The notes under the pieces were generated by a model, which saw nothing but the letters and a program-made list of their open reading frames with translations, was not told where the DNA came from and made no database searches. A stretch of 64,000 bases of DNA from Bacteroidales bacterium (GTDB lineage: Bacteria > Bacteroidota > Bacteroidia > Bacteroidales > Tenuifilaceae): positions 118,309-182,308 of the forward strand of contig JACABB010000002.1 of NCBI GenBank assembly GCA_013376985.1. Reading direction: 5' to 3'. How positions within the stretch are numbered: position 1 is the stretch's first letter; every line of letters starts with the position of its first letter. Shown piece after piece: positions 38,401-46,500 of this stretch. A program made the translations under genes and the position numbers.

Positions 38401-39288
38401 CCCAGCATTATTATCTGTTAGTATTCCGTTTGCATTAATAGTTGTTGTTCCATTTACTGTAAAATTATTCCCCGCAACCTGAAGAGTCATGGTGTTTGCA
38501 CCTGAAGTACCGATTATTGTAAAATTTCCTTGTACAATCATTGCGCCAACGAGAGTTGCAGTTCTTGCCCCAGTAAGACTACTACAATTAAAATTAAAAT
38601 CTCCAAAGGTTTGATTTAAACCAGTTGGGGCTGCGGCTGTAGTTCCTGTAACATTACAAATAGATGTTGTGTTCCATGTAGCAGTGGGTATTACACCTGC
38701 ATTTTGTGTGTGGTTGTATATTCCAGAGGCAGAAATCACCAGTCCTGTTGCCGTACTGGTAATTGTTCCTGTATTATTTATTGTTCCATTAACTGTAGTG
38801 ATTGTGGCAGCAGCACTCGTTGTAAAGGTTCTACCTGTAGCTATTGCTAAAACACCATCAATAGTACCAGTTGCTCCAGCGGCCATTGTGACGTTAACGT
38901 TGGTGCTTATAGTAAAGATTGAACCAGTGTTAACCGCCAGATCTGTTCCTGTACCATTATTAATTGTAAGAGTCACAGCACCCGCTGCTTGAAGAGTTAC
39001 ATCTGCATTATTTTGTAACGTGAAATCACCTAGCGCTATTGTTGGTACGGTTGTTATTATTACTGCTCCAGTTTGTAAACCAGCAGCGCTACTAATATCT
39101 GTACCATCAACAATAAGTAAATCACCAGCGACAGGAGCTCCGTTGCCTACACCACCAACGCCAACTGTACTCCAACTACTCGCAACATTAAATGCAGCAG
39201 TTGCTCCTCCAACCCAATATCGGGTTGTTTGTGAATATGCAAGTTGGGCACATAGTAGTAAAACCCCTAAAACTATCCTTGATTTCAT
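29482..39288 (-). CDS. Giant secreted beta-helical surface protein (3268 aa)
   Basis: A signal peptide (residues 1-19, ending LAYSQ) precedes more than 3000 residues of low-complexity, Asn/Thr/Gly/Ile-rich, strand-like repeats (NGNFTN, LTINNS, TFNGSGNQTF and similar), as in right-handed beta-helix adhesins. Several modules share the pattern TYWSKATPG or RATYTWNNG followed by DITGDYTAG. Ig/PKD-like domains occur near the C-terminus (GPVCGNSGIPVKF, AGLDQSLCGFSGYTLAG, APTPICQGSSGNIYTV). It ends at NNFGL without an obvious C-terminal sorting domain. A cell-surface or gliding/adhesion role is inferred. A -7 element (TATCTTTG) lies upstream at 39328-39335. Confidence 0.82.
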   Translation of the reverse strand: MKSRIVLGVLLLCAQLAYSQTTRYWVGGATAAFNVASSWSTVGVGGVGNGAPVAGDLLIVDGTDISSAAGLQTGAVIITTVPTIALGDFTLQNNADVTLQAAGAVTLTINNGTGTDLAVNTGSIFTISTNVNVTMAAGATGTIDGVLAIATGRTFTTSAAATITTVNGTINNTGTITSTATGLVISASGIYNHTQNAGVIPTATWNTTSICNVTGTTAAAPTGLNQTFGDFNFNCSSLTGARTATLVGAMIVQGNFTIIGTSGANTMTLQVAGNNFTVNGTTTINANGILTDNNAGGANLFVGLVTVNLNGQWNIPQNCTFRGGLTVNSSTFIGTATYTFDTNDQTLSGTQSFSITNVVCGTVGKTLTNANINGFTIAGTLSGAGNFTNGTPIFQSVLYFSANADPMSTFTGTKDFTSNINTVSYSGAGAQTIGAYNFYNLTAGGGGTRTLVNGGTIGIAGLFTPIGAYVTTNNTINFNGTGSQNIPAFTFNNITISGSSTKTLTGNVIIGAAGIVNLTAGVLDLANFNLTVNNNAVNAIQGAFSSTNMIATTGTGYLERNAGATLPQSYPIGAGGYYSPATISALTTTSPTIRIRAIPLALNPSYINKYWDLTIPSGVITNATATFQYDPAELNGALPSISFSPDGGTSWQNPPLTGTPTYGANSFTITGTSSFVGWWTMGYKTYYSYQTGNWNVSSTWTSDPSGTLQIGSTLPNNNDKVVILTGRTVTLTGDVSTSNLDITINDGGYLNLDIRRFSNPLSALRGQGTLKLASANFPTVTTNTFINAGGGTVEYNVAINLPVAQTVYNNLTINTVGTVIQINNITLNGNFYIQTGTYQINDNTNTRRRLIINGNVTVDNGAAISVGTGVTNTTTNPIGILGGASPFMNYYDQQSHRVVINGDFTNNGTVRFTNLTYPLYNAFPPTVLGATSGFATVYFLGSTDNALTCNGQTDFYNLVIDKGTDQTYKLTINSSSYSNFRLFGANVSAGENDVINPDLKKALWIRTGTLVLTGFVVIPSLSEGTTVTAPSSDFTIPANACLTIDGQNVVVLVTADDYRDVNVSYGVAGGSGLVNGVSQGGYSGLKVLGKLIVNDGYLSTRESAGLLYSNLNSGQIFINGGTVDAKQFDGAAGGLISYTQAGGLFTLRGRLQRTPSSYTAVSDLVNAPLNTARANEGSLDATAGSFSVNSNTNVFAMSAGTIRIYDATAVAGRVYDILSSTSNYNVTGGTLELASVTGTVTADAPAWLISSNAPVGNLLLNRSSGASTSRLNTGFPLTILKNVTVQIGDLEGNGQDLNIGGDFTLQSGTTYSTGANTTTFNGSGNQTFNINTGSALSLNKFTINKIAGDALNFAGSQTTVNVNDNFRLVLGTLNDNGNTINVLKDVYNSGIHAGTGKIAFIGTVAQAIDGNGVFNNIELNNNTAVLAPISLIANTTINGVLTFSRDKLFNIGTYNLKLNASASIVSGSGSFVVRYIQTSGNSGDGGVTKVYSSTTPFVFPIGAPTLIPVRATKYTPATIGFSGAPTTYGSVTIIPVGYAHPSTTVSGQSLTYFWRIKSSGFVGIPANSVTHTFVYDQSDVVGTEGNYIPSVYNRATYTWNNGVAANINTGTNTISDWAAPTNSKAFLDGDYTAGDACFGTPTKFYSIASSAWNLNTTWSYTSGGAAVPAGAVAGVNFPGPNSIVVIENNKTVNLTATQNCASLQIQTGSTLDIYTWTNSTFGMVLNHPSGNGLFRLTTTVTPVNIPKVFSFPINSDFTDFNNNSGTTEYYDIDGTSGALYILPANVTTYGNLMVTARGGDNLVLPNNALTTIKGNLTCGGDNPNAWICASWNTTNYYGSGVYNPTIEKTVHVTGNMNINTGTFIFMREAVPQHIVVDGNVTVGAGAWITLEPTGTNCPNSGPVANTFAIGGNLINNATSAPYISFLNGTFYCDVTFQGSANASITGTAAATTFNRVTVNKGSSQATTLTLNIGGTLSTLVDNWLTLQNGTFQYMRTNPNSDFTISQGTAFTIPSTAGLYINYSNTGNRNILIADAASNTNDLFLNGKLTLVQGNVYVGSTNGTNNNNNDIEYSGGGASAIEVQGGTLVVNGQIRRNPSTSAGILSYIQSGGTVVINGNNAIASNAKLEVLNPGSVFNMSGATSTLTIVRGGGGASYGDLYLRPGVSSVTGGEIIFTQLPSVGPVVDVVQNYSLDANFTLNNLTITGKTVATARNATVSLMVSPLVINGILKLTNANSIFTSNNRNVTIGGDLNNSGTYNFGTNNTTFSGGVQSIIGSSVTNFYDLTISSVSSLTINNSFTVNNNLSINSGTLTLSNKKLTLKGNIINNSSYTDDNTTGGVSLAGTSLQQITGTGAFGRLELNNGFGARINNDISLQNDLVLTQGVLDLNQYLITLGLNTNIGGAPFGQSKMIITDGVASSSGVRKFFNTTAIPVSFTYPIGVTGKYTPVLLSITANGSVGYINIKPINSNHPAVVDPTQVLKYYWGIASSGISGFAGSLQLQYLASDVQGVESNYIAAKLLTPGTYWSKATPGPLTDNVDETNHQINYTISAGTNDITGDYTAGIDAALPDDVPSYISIVDGNWTDNTIWAPIGASPPCPVGGPNGFNVVVANTVTANASYCFAYHTTINGILKMVYPTFGHNLGTIDGSGKLYLEGGNLPAGDFTSFLDCSIGGALEYSGSGSYTIIASQYNSVPYLFFTGSGTRTLPNKDLTICNRLVIDGPTLDNNTNKRKLTILGTMERLNTGAFLCGSGVNATVTFAGSALQTIGGTSLGDFSGANGFNNLEINNSSGLNIGNNGTIQLSGNLLLTNGIINTSSTNKLYLNGPSTVTPSGGSSTSFVNGPLIKFLFSGSNFLYPIGKGTQKGHAFTLTSTAAVSLFWIVEYFTPNPTANSLSGALQAANTMEYWSVNNTSGAYTAKVKIGWDPFSDLTPLMTVSGISDMRVAQYTAGSWVEQVSTATGDNNNGDVATTNNVNISTTPINYTTASVSSTKPRASLNPSGPVCGNSGIPVKFTSFTPINLNYTLDYTFNGAAQPTVNITSLPYTLPTPSPGAYKLTGFTYNSGANTGVVDPTVVTDYAVPTTSNAGLDQSLCGFSGYTLAGNNPNPYTGLWSTVSGSGGVILTPTAFNSVFNGISGNTYTLRWTISSGTCTSADDVIIAFPVAPQRPSSFISAPTPICQGSSGNIYTVALQPGVTYNWTYSGTGATIVGTGNSVTLNYNSNATSGTLSVTATNGCGTSLPRSVSIIVSPLPITDIIYHIPNNFGL

Positions 39289-39710
39289 ATGCTATCAAAT
39301 AATCTACTATACTAAACAATTTATAGTCAAAGATATTCTAAAAAGAGATTAGTAATATCAATTGATTATTAATGGATAAAGGAATTTTAAATAGATACAG
39401 TGCCATTATCCTATTAATCAAAACAAAACAAATTAAAATCCAATTTTGTTATTATACTGTATTTGTTATATATAGGTTTCCAATAATCTTCATCTTATAA
39501 GTAAATAAACCGATTTCGGACAATTAAGGTGAAAAAATATTATGAATTAATAATTTGTATTGTGCTGTTTTACATTAACTTATGTATCAAGTCTTAAAAA
39601 TTGCATTTATCTTTCTTCAATAAAAAATTTTGATTAGATGCTGAAATTATATGATGAACTAACTTTGAATCCTTCCTAATTTAATACTTATGTTAAATAA
39701 ATATTATTAT
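39289..39710. other. AT-rich intergenic region
   Basis: About 420 nt between the surface-protein gene and the terminator of tonB. Apart from the promoter element at 39328-39335 I see no gene, repeat or hairpin. Confidence 0.5.
39328..39335 (-). promoter_or_regulatory. -7 promoter element for the giant surface protein
   Basis: On the minus strand TATCTTTG matches TAnnTTTG, 39 nt upstream of the start codon. The -33 element is not clear. Confidence 0.5.
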
Positions 39711-39755
39711 TCATAACTAAAGAAGCCCTAATTTTCAGGGCTTCTTTAGTTATGA
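39711..39755. terminator. Very long perfect hairpin terminator after tonB
   Basis: TCATAACTAAAGAAGCCCT is exactly reverse-complemented by AGGGCTTCTTTAGTTATGA around a 7-nt loop, a 19-bp stem. It lies just past the tonB stop on the minus strand. Confidence 0.88.
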
Positions 39756-39768
39756 ATTCGGAACAGAA

Positions 39769-40566
39769 TTAATTTAAATCGTTAATCACAAAAGCAATAG
39801 GGAAAGTGTATCTAACCCTAACAGTATTTCCTTGCTGCTTTCCTGGATTCCATTTTGGTGATGACTCTAATACTCTAACAGCCTCTTTGTCAAGCAAAGG
39901 GTCTACCGAGCGGAGAACTTGAACATTCGTTATACTTCCGTCTTTCTCAATTACAAATTGTAGATAGACTTTACCTTGAATACCTGCCTCAAGTAGAGCT
40001 TGTGGATAATGAACGTTTTGTGCTATCCATCTTCTAAATTCATTATCTCCCTCTGTTCCAAAAAAAGGTTTTTCGGTAATAATGCCAATGTCAACAATGG
40101 CTTTGTTATCAACATCAATAATCTCATTATTTACAACTCCTGTAGGAATTATATCTGCTACCTTTTCATCCTTTACATTAGCATTTACTTCATCATTAGT
40201 TAGGAAACTTTTGTCTTGTTCTGGCGATAACGTATCAACAACTACAGGAGCCTTATAAATCAAAGGTTTGATATTAACTGCTACAGATTTAGGTTTTTCA
40301 ATTTCTTGAACAGGCAGCTTAATATCAGGATCAAAGGCTATAGTTGTTGAGCCAATAAGAGTATCTTTAATAATTGGGGGTTCAGAATAAATCACATAAG
40401 GTGTAACAACTGTGGCGCTAATAAAAATGACACTCACAAGTATCGACCAGATTAGAGCAGTATTGTATCTTTTACGGATTTGATAAGCTCCGTACTCCTT
40501 GTTCCGGTTTTCAAAAACCAATTCATCGAACGAAGGAACGTTTTCCATTTCATCTTTTGTTTTCAT
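39769..40566 (-). CDS. Energy transducer TonB
   Basis: 265 aa. The N-terminus FDELVFENRNKEYGAYQIRK and the single transmembrane helix (WSILVSVIFISATVVTPYVI) are typical of Bacteroidota TonB proteins. A proline/valine-rich spacer follows, then the C-terminal TonB domain (YPQALLEAGIQGKVYLQFVI, later GSITNVQVLRSVDPLLDKEA). It couples proton motive force to outer membrane receptors. There are no ExbB/ExbD genes nearby. Confidence 0.93.
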   Translation of the reverse strand: MKTKDEMENVPSFDELVFENRNKEYGAYQIRKRYNTALIWSILVSVIFISATVVTPYVIYSEPPIIKDTLIGSTTIAFDPDIKLPVQEIEKPKSVAVNIKPLIYKAPVVVDTLSPEQDKSFLTNDEVNANVKDEKVADIIPTGVVNNEIIDVDNKAIVDIGIITEKPFFGTEGDNEFRRWIAQNVHYPQALLEAGIQGKVYLQFVIEKDGSITNVQVLRSVDPLLDKEAVRVLESSPKWNPGKQQGNTVRVRYTFPIAFVINDLN

Positions 40567-40667
40567 GGCGTTTGGTTTTAGGCTTTCTGTTTATATATTA
40601 TACGAAAAAAAGTGTTTTTTGGTATAAAATAGAACCATTATTTTAATCACCAGCATCTTTTTTTTTC

Positions 40668-40675
40668 TATATTTG
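40668..40675 (+). promoter_or_regulatory. -7 promoter element for the tRNA-Ala/tRNA-Gly pair
   Basis: TATATTTG matches TAnnTTTG, 39 nt upstream of tRNA-Ala. The -33 region shows only a weak match. Confidence 0.55.
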
Positions 40676-40714
40676 AACCCTCAAATTAACAATGCATTTT
40701 GTTGATTTTTCATT

Positions 40715-40791
40715 GGGGGTATAGCTCAGTTGGCTAGAGCGTTTGCATGGCATGCAAAAGGTCGTCGGTTCGATTCCGACTATCTCCACCA
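40715..40791 (+). tRNA. tRNA-Ala (anticodon GGC)
   Basis: Acceptor GGGGGTA pairs with TATCTCC, the D-arm is GCTC/GAGC, the anticodon stem TTTGC/GCAAA encloses loop ATGGCAT (anticodon GGC), the T-arm is GTCGG/CCGAC, and the CCA is encoded. Confidence 0.95.
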
Positions 40792-40797
40792 AATTAA

Positions 40798-40870
40798 GCG
40801 GGAGTAGCTCAGTTGGTAGAGCATCAGCTTCCCAAGCTGAGGGTCGCGGGTTCGAGTCCCGTTTCCCGCT
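40798..40870 (+). tRNA. tRNA-Gly (anticodon CCC)
   Basis: Acceptor GCGGGAG pairs with TTCCCGC, the anticodon stem TCAGC/GCTGA encloses loop TTCCCAA (anticodon CCC), and the T-arm is GCGGGTTCGAGTCCCGT. It lies 6 nt after tRNA-Ala. Integrase-type remnants follow it. Confidence 0.93.
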
Positions 40871-40879
40871 CACTGAAAC

Positions 40880-40915
40880 AGAAAGCCTTACAGAGATGTG
40901 AGGCTTTCTATTTTT
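40880..40915 (+). terminator. Terminator after the tRNA pair
   Basis: GAAAGCCTTAC pairs with GTGAGGCTTTC (one G-T), followed by a T-rich run. Confidence 0.8.
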
Positions 40916-41428
40916 AGGCCTACTAAAACATTACTAAAACGAACTACTCATCTTAGATATTAAAAGAGATTGTTACAAAAAATCATAAACTCAGCATTTC
41001 AAAGAACTTTGTCTCACTTAAATTAATCCCTTTTACTAATGGATACAATAAGTAGCCATATTCCATAAATGTTATTGATTTTTTTCTTCCACCGCCAGCT
41101 AAAGTTTCAAATACAAGATAAGTTAGGTAAGGTTTATGGGCTTATAGCCACCAAATAAACGCAAAAAACCTGCCCCAAAATAGAGAGGGTTTAGTTTTAT
41201 CTCTAATGCAGGTGCAATTTGTTATGAGTAGTCGGACGGCAACATTGTCGAATTCCGCCTCAAGCCCGTTGCTGATATCCGCTAGGCGTTCGATGAATTC
41301 ACGCTACTTGTTGATATATGCAGGGTTTACGTTGGGGCGGTCAAGTACGACTGGAGCGAACTGTTCGATTACTTGATATCCTCTGCCAACCAGACTAGGA
41401 AGACTTCTGTAAGGCGGAGCTATTCATT
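40916..41428. mobile_element. Decayed integrated-element remnants downstream of tRNA-Gly
   Basis: No intact gene. On the minus strand, about 50 codons (reading KPYLTYLVFETLAGGG, then MEYGYLLYPLVKGINLSETK) end at a stop near 40990. On the plus strand, a frame interrupted by stops (DGNIVEFRLKPVADIR, stop, AFDEFTLLVDICRVYVGAVK, YDWSELFDYLISSANQ) reads like a mobilisation-type protein fragment. Base composition around 41220-41420 is richer in G+C than the neighbourhood. Position next to a tRNA and beside an excisionase-like gene supports a degraded genomic island; no att direct repeat was found. Confidence 0.45.
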
Positions 41429-41755
41429 TCAAATACCTCTTTCGCTGTCTTGGCGCAGCTGTGCAATAGTCTTACGCTCGCCTGACTCCAACCATGTCAT
41501 TAGTGCTGAACGTCGGTAGTACACCTTTCCTGACATCTTCAAGAAGGGAATACGCCTTCGGCTGTTCATCGTATACAGTGAGTGGACGGACAGATTAAGA
41601 AAATCGGCCGCTTCATGAATAGTCAGCAACTCTTTAGGAGGGTTAGCCTCGTTAGGCAGTAAAGGGGGTAGGTCGTTTCTTATCGACCTCTGTAAATCAA
41701 TGAACTCTCCAACAGTTAGAGAGTAGAGCGGTCTTTCGGGTTTTGTCGTTTTCAT
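41429..41755 (-). CDS. Excisionase-family helix-turn-helix protein
   Basis: 108 aa. The C-terminal half is an HTH_17/excisionase-like winged helix (LTIHEAADFLNLSVHSLYTM, then RRIPFLKMSGKVYYRRSALM and TWLESG). Such small proteins are carried by conjugative and integrated elements of Bacteroidota. It sits among degraded mobile sequence near tRNA-Gly, probably the last intact gene of that element. Whether it is expressed is not known. Confidence 0.82.
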   Translation of the reverse strand: MKTTKPERPLYSLTVGEFIDLQRSIRNDLPPLLPNEANPPKELLTIHEAADFLNLSVHSLYTMNSRRRIPFLKMSGKVYYRRSALMTWLESGERKTIAQLRQDSERGI

Positions 41756-42497
41756 GTAATTTTTGGTTTCACAAAGATTTGTAAAACCCCAAAGAGCCCT
41801 TATGGGTTTTCATGGGTTATTATAGGTTTTCATAGGTTTTCTTTTTTTAATTAGCTGATGTTTAGTGATATACACATCATTACACGATAATTTAATATAT
41901 ATCTGTATATCAGTGATTTAAAATAAAAATAGATTAAAATGAACCTCAATTTCAATACTAGGTTGTTTATTTTTTAATGCTTTCATAAAAATACAATTTT
42001 GGATTACGGGCAAATAAATATAGTTTGATGTGATCAAACAACGTCAATCGGAAATATTCCGCTCGCTAATTCCACTGCTTTATCTCGCTCTACTTTCTGT
42101 TTTTTCAACCCTTTTCCCAGCATTGGGAGATTGAGCTCTGGTTTTCAGGCAAAAATAACATGAAATACCCTGTACTATTTATCAATTATAGTAAGAATCC
42201 CTTTTTTTCAAAAGAATCAATTAAAGATGAAAGGTCGTAAGTTTAATCCAAGGTTATTTTCCTTGAAAAAGAGCGTTAAAAACTCATTTAATTCTTCAAC
42301 TAAGTCTTTGCCTAAATCAGAAGATGTGGCAATTATTGATAAAATAATTGTTTGGTTCATAATTCAAGTTGGTACAAAAAATTATAGCAAAAAGTTCTCC
42401 AATTTCTATTTCAATCACACACAATATAGTTTGGATGAACATTTCTGTGAGCAATTATGTATTATTGCTTTTTAGTCGGTTGGAATGTTCTTGTTAC
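41756..42497. other. Intergenic region with a short tandem duplication
   Basis: About 740 nt without a convincing gene. At 41801-41841 two imperfect 20-nt units (TATGGGTTTTCATGGGTTAT and TATAGGTTTTCATAGGTTTT) stand in tandem. An 82-codon frame at 42227-42475 has no recognisable features and is not called. The rest is A/T-rich. Confidence 0.5.
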
Positions 42498-43577
42498 TCA
42501 TTTCTCATAATCCATATAAACCCCAAGCAATCCAGGGGTTACCGTAAAGGTTAATCGTGTTCCATTTCGCAAAACTTTAACTTCTCTCGATTTCAGATTT
42601 TGCTTAAAACGTTCAGACATTCTTTCAATCCCAAACATCTCTATATCATATACTAAATCATTATTATACAACTCAATAATGTCCCCAACTTTGAGACCAA
42701 CCTTTTCTGCTTCTGAGTTATTCTTAATTTCTGTTATATATGGTCGTTTATAAAATTTCTTAACATAATTAGTTCTTACTTGATTTTCGTAATTTTTTAA
42801 TCCAGATACATCGAGGTTATATTGTCGTAAAGTCTGAAAATCCATCAACAATGATTTGGCAATAAACTCCTCATCTAATTTTAAAGCACCCTTATACTGT
42901 TCTATTGCCTTTTCAACCCCTTGTTTACTAAAAAAAAGTGCATGTCCATAATTCACATCAGGCTTATCTTTCTCATATTCATCGGCTTTTTCCATAATTT
43001 CTGATAATAAACTTAGTGCCGATTTTACATCTCCATTCAATAAGTCTATGTAAGATTTTGAATTTTGAAACATCCTAAGATTCTGTTCACCTAAGAAATC
43101 TTCTTGATATATTTTAATAAAAGAGTCTAACATTGAGCCAATTACCTGAATGCCATTTGGGTAATAAATAAAATGTTTAGAAATATTATCACTCAGCATG
43201 AGATTAACCGCATTATCATAAAAACTAAAGCCATTTGATAAATTAGCATGATATGCTTCAATACCTTTCATTAGGTTTTCAACAAGGGGTTGTGCGCTGA
43301 TAGCCCCTTTCTCAAGTAAAGTAAATTTAATTTGAAACCAATTTACATCAACTATTTCTTGATATTTACTATCGTTTTTTAGCCCTAAGTATTTAGCTGC
43401 CTTTGACAAAATAGCCATTGCTTTGTCGTAGTTGTTATTCACATAGTATTCTCTTTGTGCAACCTGTATTATTGTGCTAACATCTATGTCTTTATCCTTT
43501 TCTAAAGTTTGTGAGTATGCTTTTAATGAAAAGCAAGCGAATAAAACTGCTACTATTAATATTGTTCTCCTTGTCAT
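42498..43577 (-). CDS. Secreted TPR-like protein with C-terminal PDZ domain
   Basis: 359 aa from ATG 43577, which gives a signal peptide (MTRRTILIVAVLFACFSLKA, cleaved after YSQ). The body is helical and TPR-like (EYYVNNNYDKAMAILSKAAK, then KSALSLLSEIMEKADEYEK). The last about 90 residues form a PDZ-type domain (YITEIKNNSEAEKVGLKVGD, IIELYNNDLV, VKVLRNGTRLTFTVTPGLLG). It lies 19 nt after the upstream TIR/beta-propeller gene and is the last gene of the cluster. PDZ domains commonly bind protein C-termini; the partner is unknown. Confidence 0.78.
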   Translation of the reverse strand: MTRRTILIVAVLFACFSLKAYSQTLEKDKDIDVSTIIQVAQREYYVNNNYDKAMAILSKAAKYLGLKNDSKYQEIVDVNWFQIKFTLLEKGAISAQPLVENLMKGIEAYHANLSNGFSFYDNAVNLMLSDNISKHFIYYPNGIQVIGSMLDSFIKIYQEDFLGEQNLRMFQNSKSYIDLLNGDVKSALSLLSEIMEKADEYEKDKPDVNYGHALFFSKQGVEKAIEQYKGALKLDEEFIAKSLLMDFQTLRQYNLDVSGLKNYENQVRTNYVKKFYKRPYITEIKNNSEAEKVGLKVGDIIELYNNDLVYDIEMFGIERMSERFKQNLKSREVKVLRNGTRLTFTVTPGLLGVYMDYEK

Positions 43578-43596
43578 AATATTATTTTTATAATGG

Positions 43597-46500
43597 TTAT
43601 AAATCATTCAATGTGATGCTTTCTATTTTGTCCATGTAATTATTATACTCATTTAACCGATTTGTTTGCGAACAAAAATTTGCTCTCTCTTTTAGAGTGT
43701 AAATGCTATTGGGATGTTGCCTAACCATTAGTTGGGTATAGAAATCGGCAAAAAGTTGGGCTTCTGGATCGGAATAGACTGCATTTGCTTTATTATTGCT
43801 AAAGTAAGTACTCCAACTCATTGCCAAAGAGTTGTGTTGGTTGATATTTTTGGCATCGTTATTGGAAAAGAAATTTTTCTCAGCTATTCTTTTTGCTTCA
43901 GAGAACCAAAATTCTCCCTGTGCCTTTAAGTAACTTGGGTAGATATTAATAGACTGTAAGACTTGATCGCATCCTAAATCGCACAGTAAATCTAACTGGT
44001 TTTTTAAAAGGGTGTTATCGCTAGGCAATAGTCTCCTTTTTTCGGATGAGGAACAAAACCATTGTTTCAAAGAGTTCTTAGTTGTTAAATTAGAAAAGGC
44101 ATCAAGCGTAGGCTCAGGTATTCCGTGGCTATTGAACTGATACCCAGCAATTGTATTTGCGATTTTTATTAGGGTTTTAGTGTCCAGATTAAGGTTTGCT
44201 GATGCTAGCTGATCGCTAAAGAAATAGCTTGAGGTATAGTATAGAAAATCATTTTTGTAAACCTTTAAACCGGCAATATCATCATTAGTAATAAATGGTA
44301 TACCCAACTCTTCGCCTGTCCTAATATCATAAGTTTGGATAATGCTTTGCTGACCGAGTTTGGTGGAAAACTGTTCCGTTTCTTTTAAATTAAAAATAAA
44401 TTCCTTGGAATAATGCGATAAGATTTTCAGGTTATCGTTAATAAGTATCACATCTTTAATAACCCCCAGAATTTTAATGTCATTAACAATTTGGCTTTTG
44501 GTCTTTAAATCAAAAACAGACACGATATTACTTTCGGAGATAACTATTAGTTTATTTCCAGCAACAATTAGCTTTTGTATACCAAATGTTGTGGTTATTG
44601 GGCTGCTCCATAGAGAAGTACCATTTTTGTCGAAATAATTTATCTCGCCTAAGCTATGGTTGAAAGTAGAAGCAACAACAATATTTTTACTATTGTCTAA
44701 CGCTATATCAATTGGAAAGTATTTTACTTTAACCTCATTCTTTTTTTTGAGGTCTTTAATGTTCCAAAATTCAACCTCGTTATTTGTTGTCCCAATTGCT
44801 AATTCATCATTATTTAAAAATTCAGCAACATCAACATTATCATTACACGAAACTTTATTATATGCAATGCTTTTATTTTTGTTAATAGAAAAACAGCATA
44901 CATCCGTATTTCTCCCACCATAAACAGTATAGGCAACAAAACGATCTTCTTTTGAATTAAAAGCAATTTTGGAAATAGGACAATCCAGTTTTGAATGGTA
45001 TACTTTATTTATTCGGATGGAATCATTATTAATATTACTTTCTGAATCTTCAAAAGCATAAACATAGATATCTCCTTTACTCGATTCATTCAAAAGATCG
45101 CCAGTTCCAACCACTAGGTAGTTACCATTAGGAGAAAAACCATACACATTAATTTTGTGATTAAACTTCAAGGGCTTTATGTTTCCACCAATAAATGAGA
45201 TGAAGCCTTTATCTCCAAGAATACAGTGTGATGTGGCAATTATATCTTTACTGCTGTTATAACATAATTTATCCGTTACACCCTGAGTGAATCTAATTTT
45301 ACTCAACTTGAATGGAGATTTTTGCAAAAGGAATGAAAAGATATTCTTTTGAGTTTTAGCAATCAATTTTTCGTCAGAGGCATCAAATTCTATTGAAACA
45401 ATATTAAGAGAACCAGCTAATGCACGAGATGCAAATGTCAGATTACATTCAGGAATATCGTATACATAAAGCTCATTATTGTTGGTCAAAACGGCTAACC
45501 TCCTACCATCTTTGCTATAGCAATAATGTTTCACCTTATCCGAAAGTTCTATACTATGCTCATCTTCATAAGGGTTGAAGATGTTATAAATTTTAATCTC
45601 ATCCGAAGTATTAATATCTTTTGATAATCTGGCAGATATATATATCCCGTTGGGGTTGAAGGACAATTTCTGAAGGTTACCTAAAATATTGCGCTCCCAT
45701 TTTTTGTATGTTTTCTCTAGGGGTATAGCTTCAATTGTCGTTTCAATCTCATTTTCTTTTCTATATACAACAACAATATGATTACCCATTGGGGATATTT
45801 CTACGTCATTCAATGCCCCTTTTATGCGTAAATCTTTTAGTAAAGAAAAAGGCTCAGTGTGGAAAACCCTCAAGCGAAACTCATTTGATTCTGAAAGAAA
45901 TGTATCAAACTTATCTTGAGTAATTTTTTCGTCTTTATAAACTGGCTCAGCTAAAAGCATTATTTTTTCATCCTGCGTAGACCTAAATGAAGGTAAAATT
46001 CTTCCCTGATAATACAAATCAATGCTACCTATTATGACAGAATCCTTATTTCTTCTGACATTAAATTTTCCATCCTTAATAAAAAAGCCATAAGTTTCTA
46101 ATGCTGAATAGAAAGTTAAAGTTTTATTAAACCTCCAATAATTATATGGTTCAAAATCAGGTTGTCTGTTTTCTGTAATTGTATCTAATACTAAATATGA
46201 TTCTTGAATTAGAACACTGTTTAATTTTTTTATTGATGGCTCATAATCTATATTCTCAAGGCTTTTGGTTAGATATGCAATTCCTTTGTTAGTTTTTCCA
46301 TCATCAATTAGTTTTGAGGCTTTTTCGTAATTTATGGTTGCCTCTTTTAGGTATTGAATGTATCTGGCATACATCAGTATTCCAATAAAAAGGCCAATGA
46401 TTATGGTTGCAGCACTTGCCCAAGTTATTTTTCTTTGTCTCTCACGTCGTTTATGCCTATCCCATAACTTATCAAAATTTATATCAAATATTCCGGCAAC

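Noticed and set aside
40667-40873. Minus-strand frame across the two tRNAs
   Set aside because: It is the reverse of the tRNA-Ala and tRNA-Gly genes, a shadow of RNA genes.
42227-42475. 82-codon frame upstream of the PDZ gene
   Set aside because: No recognisable features or start signals; probably chance in AT-rich DNA.
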